Source of the DNA: Baekduia soli
GTDB taxonomy: Bacteria; Actinomycetota; Thermoleophilia; Solirubrobacterales; Solirubrobacteraceae
Length of the DNA stretch: 64,000 nucleotides
Assembly (NCBI RefSeq): GCF_007970665.1
Contig: NZ_CP042430.1
Span: forward strand, 4,340,001-4,404,000
Direction of reading: 5' to 3'
Shown here: in pieces, positions 45,763-54,114 of the stretch
How positions within the stretch are numbered: the first letter of the stretch is position 1
Layout of the letters: each line of letters begins with the position of its first letter
Position numbers and translations under genes: made by a program
The notes under the pieces: model-generated
Databases searched by the model: none
What the model was told of the DNA's origin: nothing
Seen by the model: the letters and a program-made list of their open reading frames with translations, nothing else

Positions 45763-47007
45763 ATGCACGCCGCCACCCACCGCCCCCACGTCGTCATCGC
45801 CGGTGGCGGGGTCGCCGCGATCGAGCTGGCCCTCGCGCTGCACGACCTCGCCGGGACGCGCGTCCAGATGACGCTCGTCGCCCCCGAGCGCGACTTCGAG
45901 CTGCGCCCGCTGCGCACCGCCGAGCCGTTCTCGGCCGACCACGTCCGCCGCCACTCCCTGCGCGACCTGGCCCGGCGCGTCGGCGCCGAGCTCGTCGCCG
46001 ACACGGTCGTCGCCGTCGACCCCGGCCGCCACGCCGTCCGCCTCGCCGAGACCGGCACGCGCAGCTACGACGCGCTGGTCCTCGCGGTCGGCGCCCGCCA
46101 CCGCACGGCGTTCTCGCGCGCGATCACGTTCACCGGCGACCGCACGACGGTCGCCTACAACGGGCTGCTCGCCGACCTCGAGGAGCACTGGACCCGGTCG
46201 GTCGCCTTCGTCGTGCCGCCCGGCACGACCTGGCCGCTGCCGCTCTACGAGCTCGCGCTCATGACGGCGCGCGAGGTGCGCTCGATGGGCATCGACGACG
46301 TCGCGCTGCAGGTCATCTCGCCCGAGCCCACGCCGCTGAGCCTCTTCGGGGTCCCCGCGAGCGAGGCGGTCGCCGGCCTGCTGGCCTCGGCGGGCATCGC
46401 GTTCCGCGGCGACACCCACGCGCAGGCGGGCCACGACGGGCGCCTGGAGCTGCTGCCCGGCGGCGATCGCCTGGACGCCGAGCGCGTCGTCGCGCTGCCC
46501 ACCATCGAGGGCCCGCAGATCTCCGGCGTCCCCGGCGACGAGCGCGGGTTCATCCCGGTCGACGACCACGGCCGCGTGCGCGGCGTCGAGGACGTCTACG
46601 CCGCCGGCGACGGCACGACCTTCCCGGTCAAGCAGGGCGGGCTGGCCTGCCAGATGGCCGACGCCATCGCCGAGGTGCTCGCGGCCGCCGCGGGCGCCGA
46701 TGTGACGCCGCAGCCGTTCCGCCCGGTCCTGCGCGGGCACCTGCTCACCGGCCGGGGCAGCCAGTACCTCGAGCAGCCCCTGCCCGACGCGGGCAGCGAG
46801 ACGACGTCGGACCTGCACCTGTGGTCGGCGCCGCGCAAGGTCGACGGCCGCTACCTGTCCCCGTGGCTCGAGGAGCTCGAGGGCGCCTCGGCCGCCGCCG
46901 CGCCCGAGGGCGCGCACATCGACGTCGAGGTCGCGCTGCCCAGCGACTACGAGATCGGCCATGAGGCGATGCGCCTGGACCCCTACTCCCCCACGCGCGG
47001 GCGCTGA
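45763..47007 (+). CDS. FAD-dependent NDH-2/SQR-like oxidoreductase 4
   Basis: The product has 414 residues. FAD loop IAGGGVAAIELALALHDLAG, block TWPLPLYELALMTAREV, closing motif VYAAGDGTTFPVKQGGLACQ. It has the FELRPLRTAEPF block like paralogues 1 and 2, and a C-terminus with LWSAPRKVDGRYLSPWLEEL in place of WWPPxKI. No SQR-type cysteine pair. It is separated from the other three by the cyd and xfp units, so the family is spread over two operons or more in the same regulon. Confidence 0.82.
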   Translation: MHAATHRPHVVIAGGGVAAIELALALHDLAGTRVQMTLVAPERDFELRPLRTAEPFSADHVRRHSLRDLARRVGAELVADTVVAVDPGRHAVRLAETGTRSYDALVLAVGARHRTAFSRAITFTGDRTTVAYNGLLADLEEHWTRSVAFVVPPGTTWPLPLYELALMTAREVRSMGIDDVALQVISPEPTPLSLFGVPASEAVAGLLASAGIAFRGDTHAQAGHDGRLELLPGGDRLDAERVVALPTIEGPQISGVPGDERGFIPVDDHGRVRGVEDVYAAGDGTTFPVKQGGLACQMADAIAEVLAAAAGADVTPQPFRPVLRGHLLTGRGSQYLEQPLPDAGSETTSDLHLWSAPRKVDGRYLSPWLEELEGASAAAAPEGAHIDVEVALPSDYEIGHEAMRLDPYSPTRGR

Positions 47008-47831
47008 CCGCCGTCGTCGCCGGCCGACGGCCCGGCGACGAACGTCGTGTAACGGCCGGGCGGCGAGGTGATCGTCACCCGTCGGCCGCGGCCGACGACC
47101 TCCAGCAGCGCGACCGTCCGCGGGTCGCCGGCCGCCGCGTGGATCTCGCCGACGATCGTCCCGACGGCGTCGAGCCCGGCGCAGGCCGGCAGCACGTCGA
47201 ACTCCGCACCCTCGACGTCGATCTTGAGCAGGTCCACGGGCCCCGCCTCGGCGATCAGGGCGTCCAGGTCGACGGGCGCCACGACCTGGGCCGGGCCCGC
47301 GGGCGCGGGATCGTCGGCGCTCCCGGGCGCGTGGGTCCAGCCGCCCCAGCTCTCGCCGGCGTCGTGGAAGGTCACCGGCTCGCCCGTCGACGTGACCGCG
47401 CCGTGGACGCAGCGCACGCCGGGCAGCCCGCCGACGTTGGCCTCCAGCACCCCGAACACCGCCGGGCCGGCCTCGACCGCCACGATGCGCGCGCCGGGGT
47501 AGCGGCCGGCCAGGAACAGCACCGACGCACCGCTGTTGGCGCCGAGGTCGACGATCGTGCGCGCGCCGGCCGGCAGCCCGTCGGCGTAGGCGCCCTCGCT
47601 GAAGACCTCCCACAGGACCAGGAAGCCCGCGAGGTCCGGGACGACGAAGTCGCGCTCGCCCCCGGCGAGGCGCAGCCGCACGCGCAGCGGGCCGCGCCGC
47701 AGCCCCGATCCCACGAGCAGCGGCGCGACGAGCAGCGCGGCGCGGCGCAGCGGGTTGCGCGATCCGATGTCCAGCGCCAGGCGCACCCCGACGCGCGCGG
47801 CCTCCGACAGGTCCTTGGGCACGGCGGACAC
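46983..47831 (-). CDS. FkbM-family methyltransferase
   Basis: The product has about 282 residues. SAM site TIVDLGANSGASVLFLAGRY, acidic residue in IVAVEAGPAVFGVLEANV, and IDVEGAEFDVLPA are FkbM hallmarks. The family O-methylates sugars or other small acceptors; no acceptor can be named. GTG at 47831 is the chosen start; the upstream frame lacks family residues. It overlaps the 3' end of the FAD oxidoreductase by 25 nt and is divergent from a 24-codon ORF. Confidence 0.8.
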   Translation of the reverse strand: MSAVPKDLSEAARVGVRLALDIGSRNPLRRAALLVAPLLVGSGLRRGPLRVRLRLAGGERDFVVPDLAGFLVLWEVFSEGAYADGLPAGARTIVDLGANSGASVLFLAGRYPGARIVAVEAGPAVFGVLEANVGGLPGVRCVHGAVTSTGEPVTFHDAGESWGGWTHAPGSADDPAPAGPAQVVAPVDLDALIAEAGPVDLLKIDVEGAEFDVLPACAGLDAVGTIVGEIHAAAGDPRTVALLEVVGRGRRVTITSPPGRYTTFVAGPSAGDDGGQRPRVGE

Positions 47832-47910
47832 GTTAAAGGCGCAACGCCCCGGGATCGAGCGGCGGGATATGAGGCCGACTCGCGGGGCGTCGCAGGAGGA
47901 GAGGAACGTC

Positions 47911-47985
47911 ATGGTGCCGTGGACCGATCCAGAAGTCCAAGACCCATTTACGCTCACACCCATAAGCAGCGCCTATGGCGCTTGA
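47911..47985 (+). CDS. Candidate 24-residue peptide
   Basis: ATG at 47911 with a strong GGAGGAGAGGAA ribosome site. The ORF gives 24 residues starting MVPWTDPEVQDP and ending PISSAYGA, acidic in the first half and lacking any basic residue. Codon use (CCA, GAA, CAA, TTT, ACA, ATA, GCT) and base composition are markedly more AT-rich than anywhere else in the window. The FkbM methyltransferase starts 80 nt away on the other strand. Possibilities are a RiPP precursor or a leader peptide; chance is also possible. The function is unknown. Confidence 0.4.
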   Translation: MVPWTDPEVQDPFTLTPISSAYGA

Positions 47986-47988
47986 GGA

Positions 47989-49119
47989 TCAGCGCGTGAT
48001 GGTCACCACGCGGTCGGAGGTCACGATCGTCGACGACATCGGCCGGGCCAGCCCGTGGACCGAGACGTGCACCCGCACGTGGCTGCCGACCTTGATCCGG
48101 CACAGCTGCGCCGTGCTCGCGTCCAGCGTGATGACCTTCGCGCGCGTGGCGGGCAGCTCGCCCAGGTCGGAGCCGAAGCCGGCCGAGCGGCCGCCGACGC
48201 GCGCCGAGGCGATCTTCTGGCCCGGGACCGCGCTCGTGACCGAGACGCGCAGGCCGCCGTGGCGGCGGATGTCGCGCAGCGACTGACGCGCGGCGACCTT
48301 GATGGTGGCCTTGGGCTTGCCGGTCACGTCGGGCGAGGTGCCGGTGGCCGCGATGGCCTGGAACGGGCGCTGGAAGAAGTACCCGGTCGGCACCGCGCCG
48401 CGGGACGGGTCCAGCCGCACGAGGAAGGACTGGTTGGCCGTCGAGCCCTTGAGCAGGATCCGGCGCACGCCCCAGGCCGAGCCGTCGGGCGCGACGGTCG
48501 CGGTCGTCTGGCCGCCCTGCGGCACGCGGGCCGCGGGCAGGCTGCCCAGGCCGGCGTCGGACTGCAGCACCGCGTCGCCCGCCGTGCCATCGAGGCCGAT
48601 GAGGCGCCCGTCGGGCAGGCGATCGACGGCGAGCGCGGGCGTCCTGCCCGCGCTGGCGTCGCCGGCCGCGTAGCCGGGGACGGTCGTCGCGGCGGCCGCG
48701 CCGGTGGCGAGGTCGACCTGCGAGGCGTTGCCGCCGGCCACGACGAGCGCGGTGGCGCCGTCGGCGGCGACCGAGAACGTCACGGCTCCGCCGTCGGGGA
48801 CGCCGGGCAGGACCGGCGTACCGCCGAACAGGGCGGTGAAGCGGCCCGTGCCCGTGTCGAGCTGGGAGATGCGCCCGGTCGTGTCGAGCGCCAGGAGGCG
48901 GCCGCCGGGCGCGGTGTCCAGGCCGACGACGCGGGCGCCGGCGGTCAGGCCGGCGCCGTGGGCCAGCGTCATCAGGCCGCCGGCCGACTGGTTCGTGAAG
49001 GTGGCCACGTCGCCGGTCGCGGTGACGCCGGTGAAGTCGGTGGCGGCGCCGGCCGCCGCGGGCACGGCGAGCGCGGCGGCGACGGCGAGGGCGGTGGGGA
49101 GGGAGGTGAGGGGTCGCAT
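47989..49119 (-). CDS. Secreted beta-propeller-like protein (DUF4394-like)
   Basis: The product has 376 residues. Signal peptide about 1-24 (LPTALAVAAALAVPAAAGAA). A repeat-like region of about 230 residues with recurring blocks such as VVGLDTAPGGRLLALDTTGR, VDRLPDGRLIGLDGTAGDAV and ATVAPDGSAWGVRRILLKGS, as in DUF4394 propellers. A C-terminal domain (about 265-376) is basic and Val-rich. It should be extracellular; the ligand is unknown. GGGAGG precedes the ATG at 49119. Confidence 0.72.
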   Translation of the reverse strand: MRPLTSLPTALAVAAALAVPAAAGAATDFTGVTATGDVATFTNQSAGGLMTLAHGAGLTAGARVVGLDTAPGGRLLALDTTGRISQLDTGTGRFTALFGGTPVLPGVPDGGAVTFSVAADGATALVVAGGNASQVDLATGAAAATTVPGYAAGDASAGRTPALAVDRLPDGRLIGLDGTAGDAVLQSDAGLGSLPAARVPQGGQTTATVAPDGSAWGVRRILLKGSTANQSFLVRLDPSRGAVPTGYFFQRPFQAIAATGTSPDVTGKPKATIKVAARQSLRDIRRHGGLRVSVTSAVPGQKIASARVGGRSAGFGSDLGELPATRAKVITLDASTAQLCRIKVGSHVRVHVSVHGLARPMSSTIVTSDRVVTITR

Positions 49120-49196
49120 GCCCACCGAACGGCACGAGGGCGTCCGACGTCACGGGCGGGGGCCGTCGTCGGACACCCGCGCCGGTGGCGTGTCGC

Positions 49197-49559
49197 TCAG
49201 GCCGGCGGCCGCGGGAGCGCCGCCAGCGCGTCCTCGCGGCTCTCGGCGACGAACAGCAGGCCGCCGGTCACGGTGATCTCGAGGATGGTGCGCACGTACT
49301 GCTGGTTGGTGATGACCGCCAGCCCCGCGCCCTGGCGCGGGTCGAGGTCCTCTGCGGCGCGCACGAGCGCGTCGAGCACCTTCGAGTTGAGCATGTCGGG
49401 TGGGCGCAGGTCGACGACCAGGCGCCGTGTCCCCTCGGCCTTCAGGCTCGCCAGCAGCTCGCCGACCTCCTGCCCGGCCCGCGTCCCGGCGCCGGGGCGC
49501 AGGGTGACGAGGGCCGTGAGCGCGTCGACGCGCTCCACGTCGTGGCCGGCGCCCGGCAT
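49197..49559 (-). CDS. STAS-domain protein
   Basis: The product has 120 residues. TRRLVVDLRPPDMLNSKVLD is the STAS core, with Ser at the position normally phosphorylated in anti-sigma-factor antagonists (NSK). The N-terminus (TALVTLRPGAGTRAGQEVGE) fits the first strand and helix. It lies 2 nt after the kaiC stop, in the same unit. It may transmit KaiC state to a partner-switching pathway together with the SpoIIE-type phosphatase nearby. Confidence 0.72.
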   Translation of the reverse strand: MPGAGHDVERVDALTALVTLRPGAGTRAGQEVGELLASLKAEGTRRLVVDLRPPDMLNSKVLDALVRAAEDLDPRQGAGLAVITNQQYVRTILEITVTGGLLFVAESREDALAALPRPPA

Positions 49560-49561
49560 GC

Positions 49562-51025
49562 TCAGCTGACCTCGGGCAGCACGTGCCAGTTGCGCAGGTC
49601 CAGGCGCCCGGCGATGTGCATCCCGGTGTCGTCGATGAGGAACTCGCGGATGTCCTTGTCGTGGTCGGACCCGCGGACCTTCATCACGTTGATCGCGCGC
49701 CCCACGCGCCCGTGGTCGGCGACGTACTGCATGACGATGATCGCGTCGCTGACCGTCGACATGTGCAGGTCGCCGCTGAGGTCCAGGCCCGACGGTTCAC
49801 GCGACGTGGCCGTCATGAGCCCGAGCAGCGACTGCTCCTTGATGTGGAAGCTCAGGCCGAGCAGGTACTCTCGGAAGCTCTTGACGGTCGCGACGCGCCG
49901 CAGCGCCGTGAGGCTGTCGATGGCGATGCGGTCGGGCGCGAACTCGGCCATGACCTGCTTGAGGTGCAGGAGGTGGTCCTCCAGCGACGCGGCCTCGGGG
50001 GCCTGGGCGACCACGCGCATCCGGCCGTCGGCCTCCAGCGCGTCGAAGTCGATGCCCCAGGCCGCCGCGTTGCGCGCCAGCTGGTCACGGGACTCCTCGA
50101 AGGAGAACAGCAGGCCGCGCTGGCCGTCGAGCGCGCCGCCGGCGGCGAAGTGGCTGGCCAGCAGCGACTTGCCCACGCCGGTCGGCCCGGAGACCAGGAC
50201 CAGCGAGCGGGCCAGCAGGCCGCCGCCGCACATCCGGTCCAGCTCGGGGACGCCGGACCCCAGCCGCTGGTGCGAGGAGGCGTAGCCGAAGCTCAGGACC
50301 TCCTGGGGCACGACGATCATGCCGCGTCCGGGGCGGATCGTGAACAGGTGCTCGCCCTTGAGGTGCGCACCGCCGCGCAGCTTGAGCACCTCGACCGTGC
50401 GCCGGCGCTTCTCGTCGGCCAGCGCGTTGCGCAGGATGACCACGTTGTCGGCGACGAACTCCTCGAAGCCGAAGCGCGTGACGGCGCCGTAGTCGTCGGG
50501 GCGCTCGGCGGTCATGACCGCCGTGACGCCCAGGCGCTGCAGCTCGGTCCCGATCTGGAACAGCGCCCGGCGCGCGACCTGGGCGTTGCCGAACTGGTCG
50601 ACGAGCGCGCCGGTGGAGTCGATGGCCACGCGCGCCGCGCCCGAGCGCTGCACGGCGTGGCGCACGCGCAGCACGAGCGAGGACAGGTCGTAGTCGCCGG
50701 AGACCACGGTCTCGGGCTCGAGGTCGGGCGAGGCGTCGACGAACGTCCACGCCCCGTCGCGCTCCCAGCGCTCGACATCCCAGCCGAGGGAGCGGAAGTT
50801 GCGCGCGATCTCCGACGGGCGCTCCTCGAACGTGACGAACACTCCGGGCTCGTCGTGGTCGAGGATCCCGGCGGCCAGGAACTGGACGGCCAGAAGCGTC
50901 TTGCCGCTGCCCGCCGTCCCCGAGACCAGCGTGAGGCGCCGGTGGGGCAGGCCGCCGCCGGTGACGGGATCCAGGCCCTCGACCCCCGATGCGACCCGGC
51001 CGACCTCGATCGGCTCCGTGCTCAT
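49562..51025 (-). CDS. kaiC: KaiC-like double-domain RecA-type ATPase
   Basis: The product has 487 residues. CI: Walker A VSGTAGSGKTLLAVQFLA with the EE pair in VTFEERPSEIARNF. CII: Walker A VSGPTGVGKSLLASHFA and FSFEESRDQLARNAAAWGID. The phosphorylation pair of Synechococcus KaiC (Ser431-Thr432) is kept as Ser423-Thr424 in LHMSTVSDAII; the Thr426 position is Gly. The C-terminal A-loop and tail used by KaiA are absent (the protein ends near WHVLPEVS), and no kaiA is seen. kaiB is directly upstream. It may be an hourglass-like timer or a stress-signalling ATPase. Confidence 0.86.
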   Translation of the reverse strand: MSTEPIEVGRVASGVEGLDPVTGGGLPHRRLTLVSGTAGSGKTLLAVQFLAAGILDHDEPGVFVTFEERPSEIARNFRSLGWDVERWERDGAWTFVDASPDLEPETVVSGDYDLSSLVLRVRHAVQRSGAARVAIDSTGALVDQFGNAQVARRALFQIGTELQRLGVTAVMTAERPDDYGAVTRFGFEEFVADNVVILRNALADEKRRRTVEVLKLRGGAHLKGEHLFTIRPGRGMIVVPQEVLSFGYASSHQRLGSGVPELDRMCGGGLLARSLVLVSGPTGVGKSLLASHFAAGGALDGQRGLLFSFEESRDQLARNAAAWGIDFDALEADGRMRVVAQAPEAASLEDHLLHLKQVMAEFAPDRIAIDSLTALRRVATVKSFREYLLGLSFHIKEQSLLGLMTATSREPSGLDLSGDLHMSTVSDAIIVMQYVADHGRVGRAINVMKVRGSDHDKDIREFLIDDTGMHIAGRLDLRNWHVLPEVS

Positions 51026-51033
51026 GTCCCCCC

Positions 51034-51305
51034 TCAAGGCCCACGCCCACGCCGAGGCCGAGGCCCCAGCGGACCTTCTCGGCGTCGGACAGGTCGCCGA
51101 CCACGCGGCGCGGCGCACCCGGCCCGAGCCGCACGAGCATCGGCGTCGCGATGATGCGCTCCTCCTCGGCGACCTCGGGGCGCTCGCGGACGTCGACGAC
51201 CTCGAGGTCCACGCCGGGCAGCTCGCGCCGCAGGGCCTTCAGCGCCGCGACGGCGCGGTCGGAGGACGGGGTACCGCTGACGATGTAGAGCCGGAGGGTG
51301 ACCAT
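51034..51305 (-). CDS. kaiB: KaiB-like protein (apparent frameshift near the stop)
   Basis: About 90 residues. TLRLYIVSGTPSSDRAVAAL, then DVRERPEVAEEERIIATPML and RRVVGDLSDAEKVRWGL follow the thioredoxin-like KaiB fold. In the sequence as given the frame does not stop and runs through kaiC to 50085. One extra C near 51037-51043 (GGGCCTTGA to GGGCCCTTGA) would end it at a TGA 8 nt before kaiC. The ATG at 51305 is the natural start. A single-base deletion is the simplest explanation. Confidence 0.8.
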
Positions 51306-51436
51306 CGGGGCGGCGCGGCCGGGGCCGGGGATGTCATGGATCCTGTCCTGGCGGCCGGGGGCTCAAACAGGACGCCCTGCGGGCCACGGCGCGGCGGCCG
51401 CGGGCGCAGGGCGCGCCCGCCTATCCTGGACGGCCG

Positions 51437-52627
51437 TTGCCGTCCGACACCGATCCCCACCCCTCCGCGGGAGCGCTCCTGCGCGACGTCCCGGCCGCGG
51501 ACCTCGCCGAGCACATCGTCGCGGTGGCCCAGGCCCTCGGCGGGCGGCCCTCGGCGCTGTACGTCCTCGACATCGCGGGCACCAAGCTGCGCCGCGTGGC
51601 CGGCGAGGGTGGCCTGCCCCACACGCTGGCGATCCCCCAGGCCATCGGGCCCGAGCTGCCCCGCGAGCAGGCCGCCGGCCTGGAGGCCACGCTGCGGGCG
51701 TTCTCCGCCGACCTCGTGCTCGTCCCGCTGTGGCTGCGTCACCGGGCCATCGCGGCCATCGTCTGCGAGGGGCGCCCCACGCAGGACCTCGACGGGCTGG
51801 CGCGCGAGGCCGCAGCCGCGATGGAGCTCGTCGACGGCTACACCGACATCTTCGCGATCGCGCGCAGGGCCGAGCCGGTCAGCACCGCCGCCCAGCTGCA
51901 GCAGGACCTGCTGCCGCCGCGCATCAGCGCGGCCCGCGGGGCGGAGCTGGCCGCCGCGATCCTGCCCGCCTACGACGTCGGCGGCGACTGGATCGACCAC
52001 TCGGCCTCGGCGACCGGCGCGTGGCTGGCGGTCGGCGACGCCCTCGGCAAGGGGCTGCGGGCCGCCGCGCTGTCGGCCCTGGCCGTCGCGGCCCAGCGCG
52101 CCGTGCGCCAGGCGGGCGGCACGCTGACCGACTCCGCCCACGCGATCCACGAGGCCGTGCTCGCCGGGGGCGCGGGCGAGGAGTTCATGACGATCCTGCT
52201 CGCCGAGTGGGACGCACGCGATCGGCTGCTGAGCTGGGTCAACTGCGGGCACCCTGCACCCGTGCTCCTCCGTCACGGACGTCCCGTCGCCCCGCTGGAC
52301 GGGTTCCACACGCTCCCGGTCGGCATCGCCGACATGCCCCCGCGGCTCGAGCTGGCACAGGTGCGCCTGCGGCCCGGCGACCACATCGTGCTGCACACCG
52401 ACGGCGTCACCGAACGGCGCCGCGCGGACGGATCGCCCTTCGGCAGCGACGGCCTGGCGGCTGCGCTGACGCCGCGTCCCGCCTCCGCCGTCGCGTCGGT
52501 CGCCGCGCTGCAGGACGCCGTCCTGACCGCCGGGCCCGAGGCCCTGCGCGACGATGCGACCATCATGGCCCTGAGGATCGACGACGACACCCGCCACGAG
52601 CCTCCGACGCCCGGGGCGGAGGCGTGA
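51437..52627 (+). CDS. SpoIIE-type PP2C phosphatase with GAF-like sensor
   Basis: The product has 396 residues. An N-terminal GAF-like part (about 15-140) leads to a phosphatase domain: LQQDLLPPRIS, AILPAYDVGGDWIDHSASAT, VGDALGKGLRAAALSALAVA, LSWVNCGHPAPVLLRHGRPV and DHIVLHTDGVTERR, with the metal-binding Asp residues. Such enzymes dephosphorylate STAS proteins in partner-switching control of sigma factors. Two STAS genes (49197 and 53294) lie in the neighbourhood. TTG at 51437 is 9 nt after TATCCT. The gene is divergent from kaiB. Confidence 0.83.
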   Translation: MPSDTDPHPSAGALLRDVPAADLAEHIVAVAQALGGRPSALYVLDIAGTKLRRVAGEGGLPHTLAIPQAIGPELPREQAAGLEATLRAFSADLVLVPLWLRHRAIAAIVCEGRPTQDLDGLAREAAAAMELVDGYTDIFAIARRAEPVSTAAQLQQDLLPPRISAARGAELAAAILPAYDVGGDWIDHSASATGAWLAVGDALGKGLRAAALSALAVAAQRAVRQAGGTLTDSAHAIHEAVLAGGAGEEFMTILLAEWDARDRLLSWVNCGHPAPVLLRHGRPVAPLDGFHTLPVGIADMPPRLELAQVRLRPGDHIVLHTDGVTERRRADGSPFGSDGLAAALTPRPASAVASVAALQDAVLTAGPEALRDDATIMALRIDDDTRHEPPTPGAEA

Positions 52628-52629
52628 GC

Positions 52630-53256
52630 GTGTCCGCCTCCTCGCCCGCCCCTGCCCGCGACGCGCCGAAGGTCAGCGACGAGATCGAGCGCTGGCTGGG
52701 CTCCGACGGCGAGAAGACCCTGGGCAGCCTCATCGAGCTCTTCGAGGAGAAGAGCTTCGCGATCCTGTTCGTGGTCCTGCTCGGCGTGCCGGCGCTCCCG
52801 CTGCCGACCGGCGGCGCGACGCACGTCTTCGAGGTCATCGCGGTGCTGCTGGCGCTGCAGCTCATCGCCGGCCGCGACGAGATCTGGCTGCCCGACCGCT
52901 GGCGCTCCAAGGAGCTGGCCGGCGAGCGCCAGCAGAAGTTCATCACCGGGTTGATGAAGCTCATCCGCCGCCTGGAGCGCTTCTCGCGCCCGCGCCTGGC
53001 CTTCCTCTTCGATCACCGACTCAGCAACGTCGTCTTCGGCCTGCTGGTCATCGGCGGCTCGGCGGGCGCGTTCTTCGCCCCGCCGTTCACCGGGCTGGAC
53101 ACGCTGCCCGCGCTCGGCGTCGTGCTCCTGTCGCTCGGCGTCCTGCTCGAGGACGTCGCGATCGTGATCGCCGGGCTGATCGTCGGCGCCACCGGCGTGA
53201 TCCTGGAGCTCGTGCTCGGCAGCGCCGCGATCAAGGGCATCGGCTCGCTCCTGTAG
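52630..53256 (+). CDS. ExoD-family membrane protein
   Basis: The product has 208 residues. LGSLIELFEEKSFAILFVVL, LGVPALPLPTGGATHVFEVI and GRDEIWLPDRWR are ExoD blocks; several membrane helices follow (about 130-200). ExoD proteins are linked to exopolysaccharide production but have no known activity. GTG at 52630 has GGAGG 7 nt upstream; GTG at 52624 overlaps the phosphatase stop and is the alternative. Confidence 0.8.
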   Translation: MSASSPAPARDAPKVSDEIERWLGSDGEKTLGSLIELFEEKSFAILFVVLLGVPALPLPTGGATHVFEVIAVLLALQLIAGRDEIWLPDRWRSKELAGERQQKFITGLMKLIRRLERFSRPRLAFLFDHRLSNVVFGLLVIGGSAGAFFAPPFTGLDTLPALGVVLLSLGVLLEDVAIVIAGLIVGATGVILELVLGSAAIKGIGSLL

Positions 53257-53263
53257 ACGTCGC

Positions 53264-53284
53264 GCGCGCGGGGCGCCCGCGCGC
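53264..53284. terminator. GC hairpin between convergent genes
   Basis: GCGCGCGGG, loop GCG, CCCGCGCGC immediately after exoD and 10 nt before the end of the STAS gene. No T-tract, but it is a strong stem in the right place for a bidirectional terminator. Confidence 0.5.
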
Positions 53285-53293
53285 CGCGGCGGC

Positions 53294-53629
53294 TCAGGCC
53301 CGGCCGTCGAACGGCAGGTAGCCGTCCATCGCCGTGAGCTCGAAGAGCCGGGCCACGGGCTCGGAGAGCTGCGGGGCGACGGCGAACGACCAGCCCTCGG
53401 CGCGCGCGGAGCGGGTCGCCTGCAGGATCACGTTGAGGCCCGAGGAGTCCATGAAGACCACCTCGGAGAGGTCGACGACGACGGGCCCGCCCCCGGCCGC
53501 GGCGATCGCGGCCGCCAGCTCCGGGGCGGAGACGAGGTCCACCTCACCGGCGACCGCCAGCACGGTCGCGCCGCCGGCGCGGGGGCGGGCGTCGATGCGA
53601 AACGGCTCGGAGGCGGGAGGACGGGACAC
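53294..53629 (-). CDS. STAS-domain anti-sigma-factor antagonist
   Basis: The product has 111 residues. VLAVAGEVDLVSAPELAAAI and VVVDLSEVVFMDSSGLNVIL are canonical: the DSSG Ser is the usual phosphorylation site. The fold closes with LFELTAMDGYLPFDG. It is a likely substrate of the SpoIIE-type phosphatase at 51437-52627. No anti-sigma kinase or sigma factor is in the window, so the rest of the switch must lie elsewhere. Confidence 0.86.
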   Translation of the reverse strand: MSRPPASEPFRIDARPRAGGATVLAVAGEVDLVSAPELAAAIAAAGGGPVVVDLSEVVFMDSSGLNVILQATRSARAEGWSFAVAPQLSEPVARLFELTAMDGYLPFDGRA

Positions 53630-53689
53630 CGGAGGCAGTCGGGCGGCCGTGCTGCCGGGTCGGTCCGGTGCCGCCCGTCAGCGCGCAGC

Positions 53690-53923
53690 CTACCGCGTGC
53701 GGCCGTCCGGGCCCACGATCGCCGTGGTGATGTCCAGCACGGAGCGGGTGAGCTCGGAGATCGAGTCCAGCAGGTCGCCGAAGTCCTCGTCGGCGGCGGC
53801 GCGCCCCACGGGTCCGTCGGGCGGCGGGAGCGGCGCCCCGGACACGACGACGGGCGCCGGCGGCGGATCGACCGGGGTCGACCGGCGCCGCCAGGGCTCG
53901 TCGCGGTGGACCATGAGCCTCAT
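53690..53923 (-). CDS. Small hypothetical protein
   Basis: The product has 77 residues: a Pro-rich first half (VDPPPAPVVVSGAPLPPPDG) and a helical second half (DFGDLLDSISELTRSVLDIT) that could form a coiled coil. ATG at 53923 or 53914. No family recognised. Support is coding-like residue pattern only. Confidence 0.35.
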   Translation of the reverse strand: MRLMVHRDEPWRRRSTPVDPPPAPVVVSGAPLPPPDGPVGRAAADEDFGDLLDSISELTRSVLDITTAIVGPDGRTR

Positions 53924-54114
53924 GCCCAGGATGATCGGGATGTCAGGGCACGGGCTTGAGGCTCCGATCGGGGGAGCCGCCCGCGTCACCGCGGCCCGTC
54001 GAGCGCCTCGACCGGCGGATGGGTCTCGCGGCTGCACCAGCTGCGCCTGCACCTCGACGGCCTCTCGCCCGTCCCGCCCGTGGGCGCCGAGCCGCCGGCG
54101 GCCCGGCGGCCCAT

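Noticed and set aside
29588-47007. Annotation of the four FAD enzymes as sulfide:quinone reductases
   Set aside because: The catalytic cysteines of SQR are not conserved; only the general FAD/NDH-2-like frame is supported.
47755-47910. N-terminal extension of the 24-residue ORF to 76 residues
   Set aside because: The extension is antisense to the FkbM gene, has no ribosome site, and the strong site stands just before the inner ATG.
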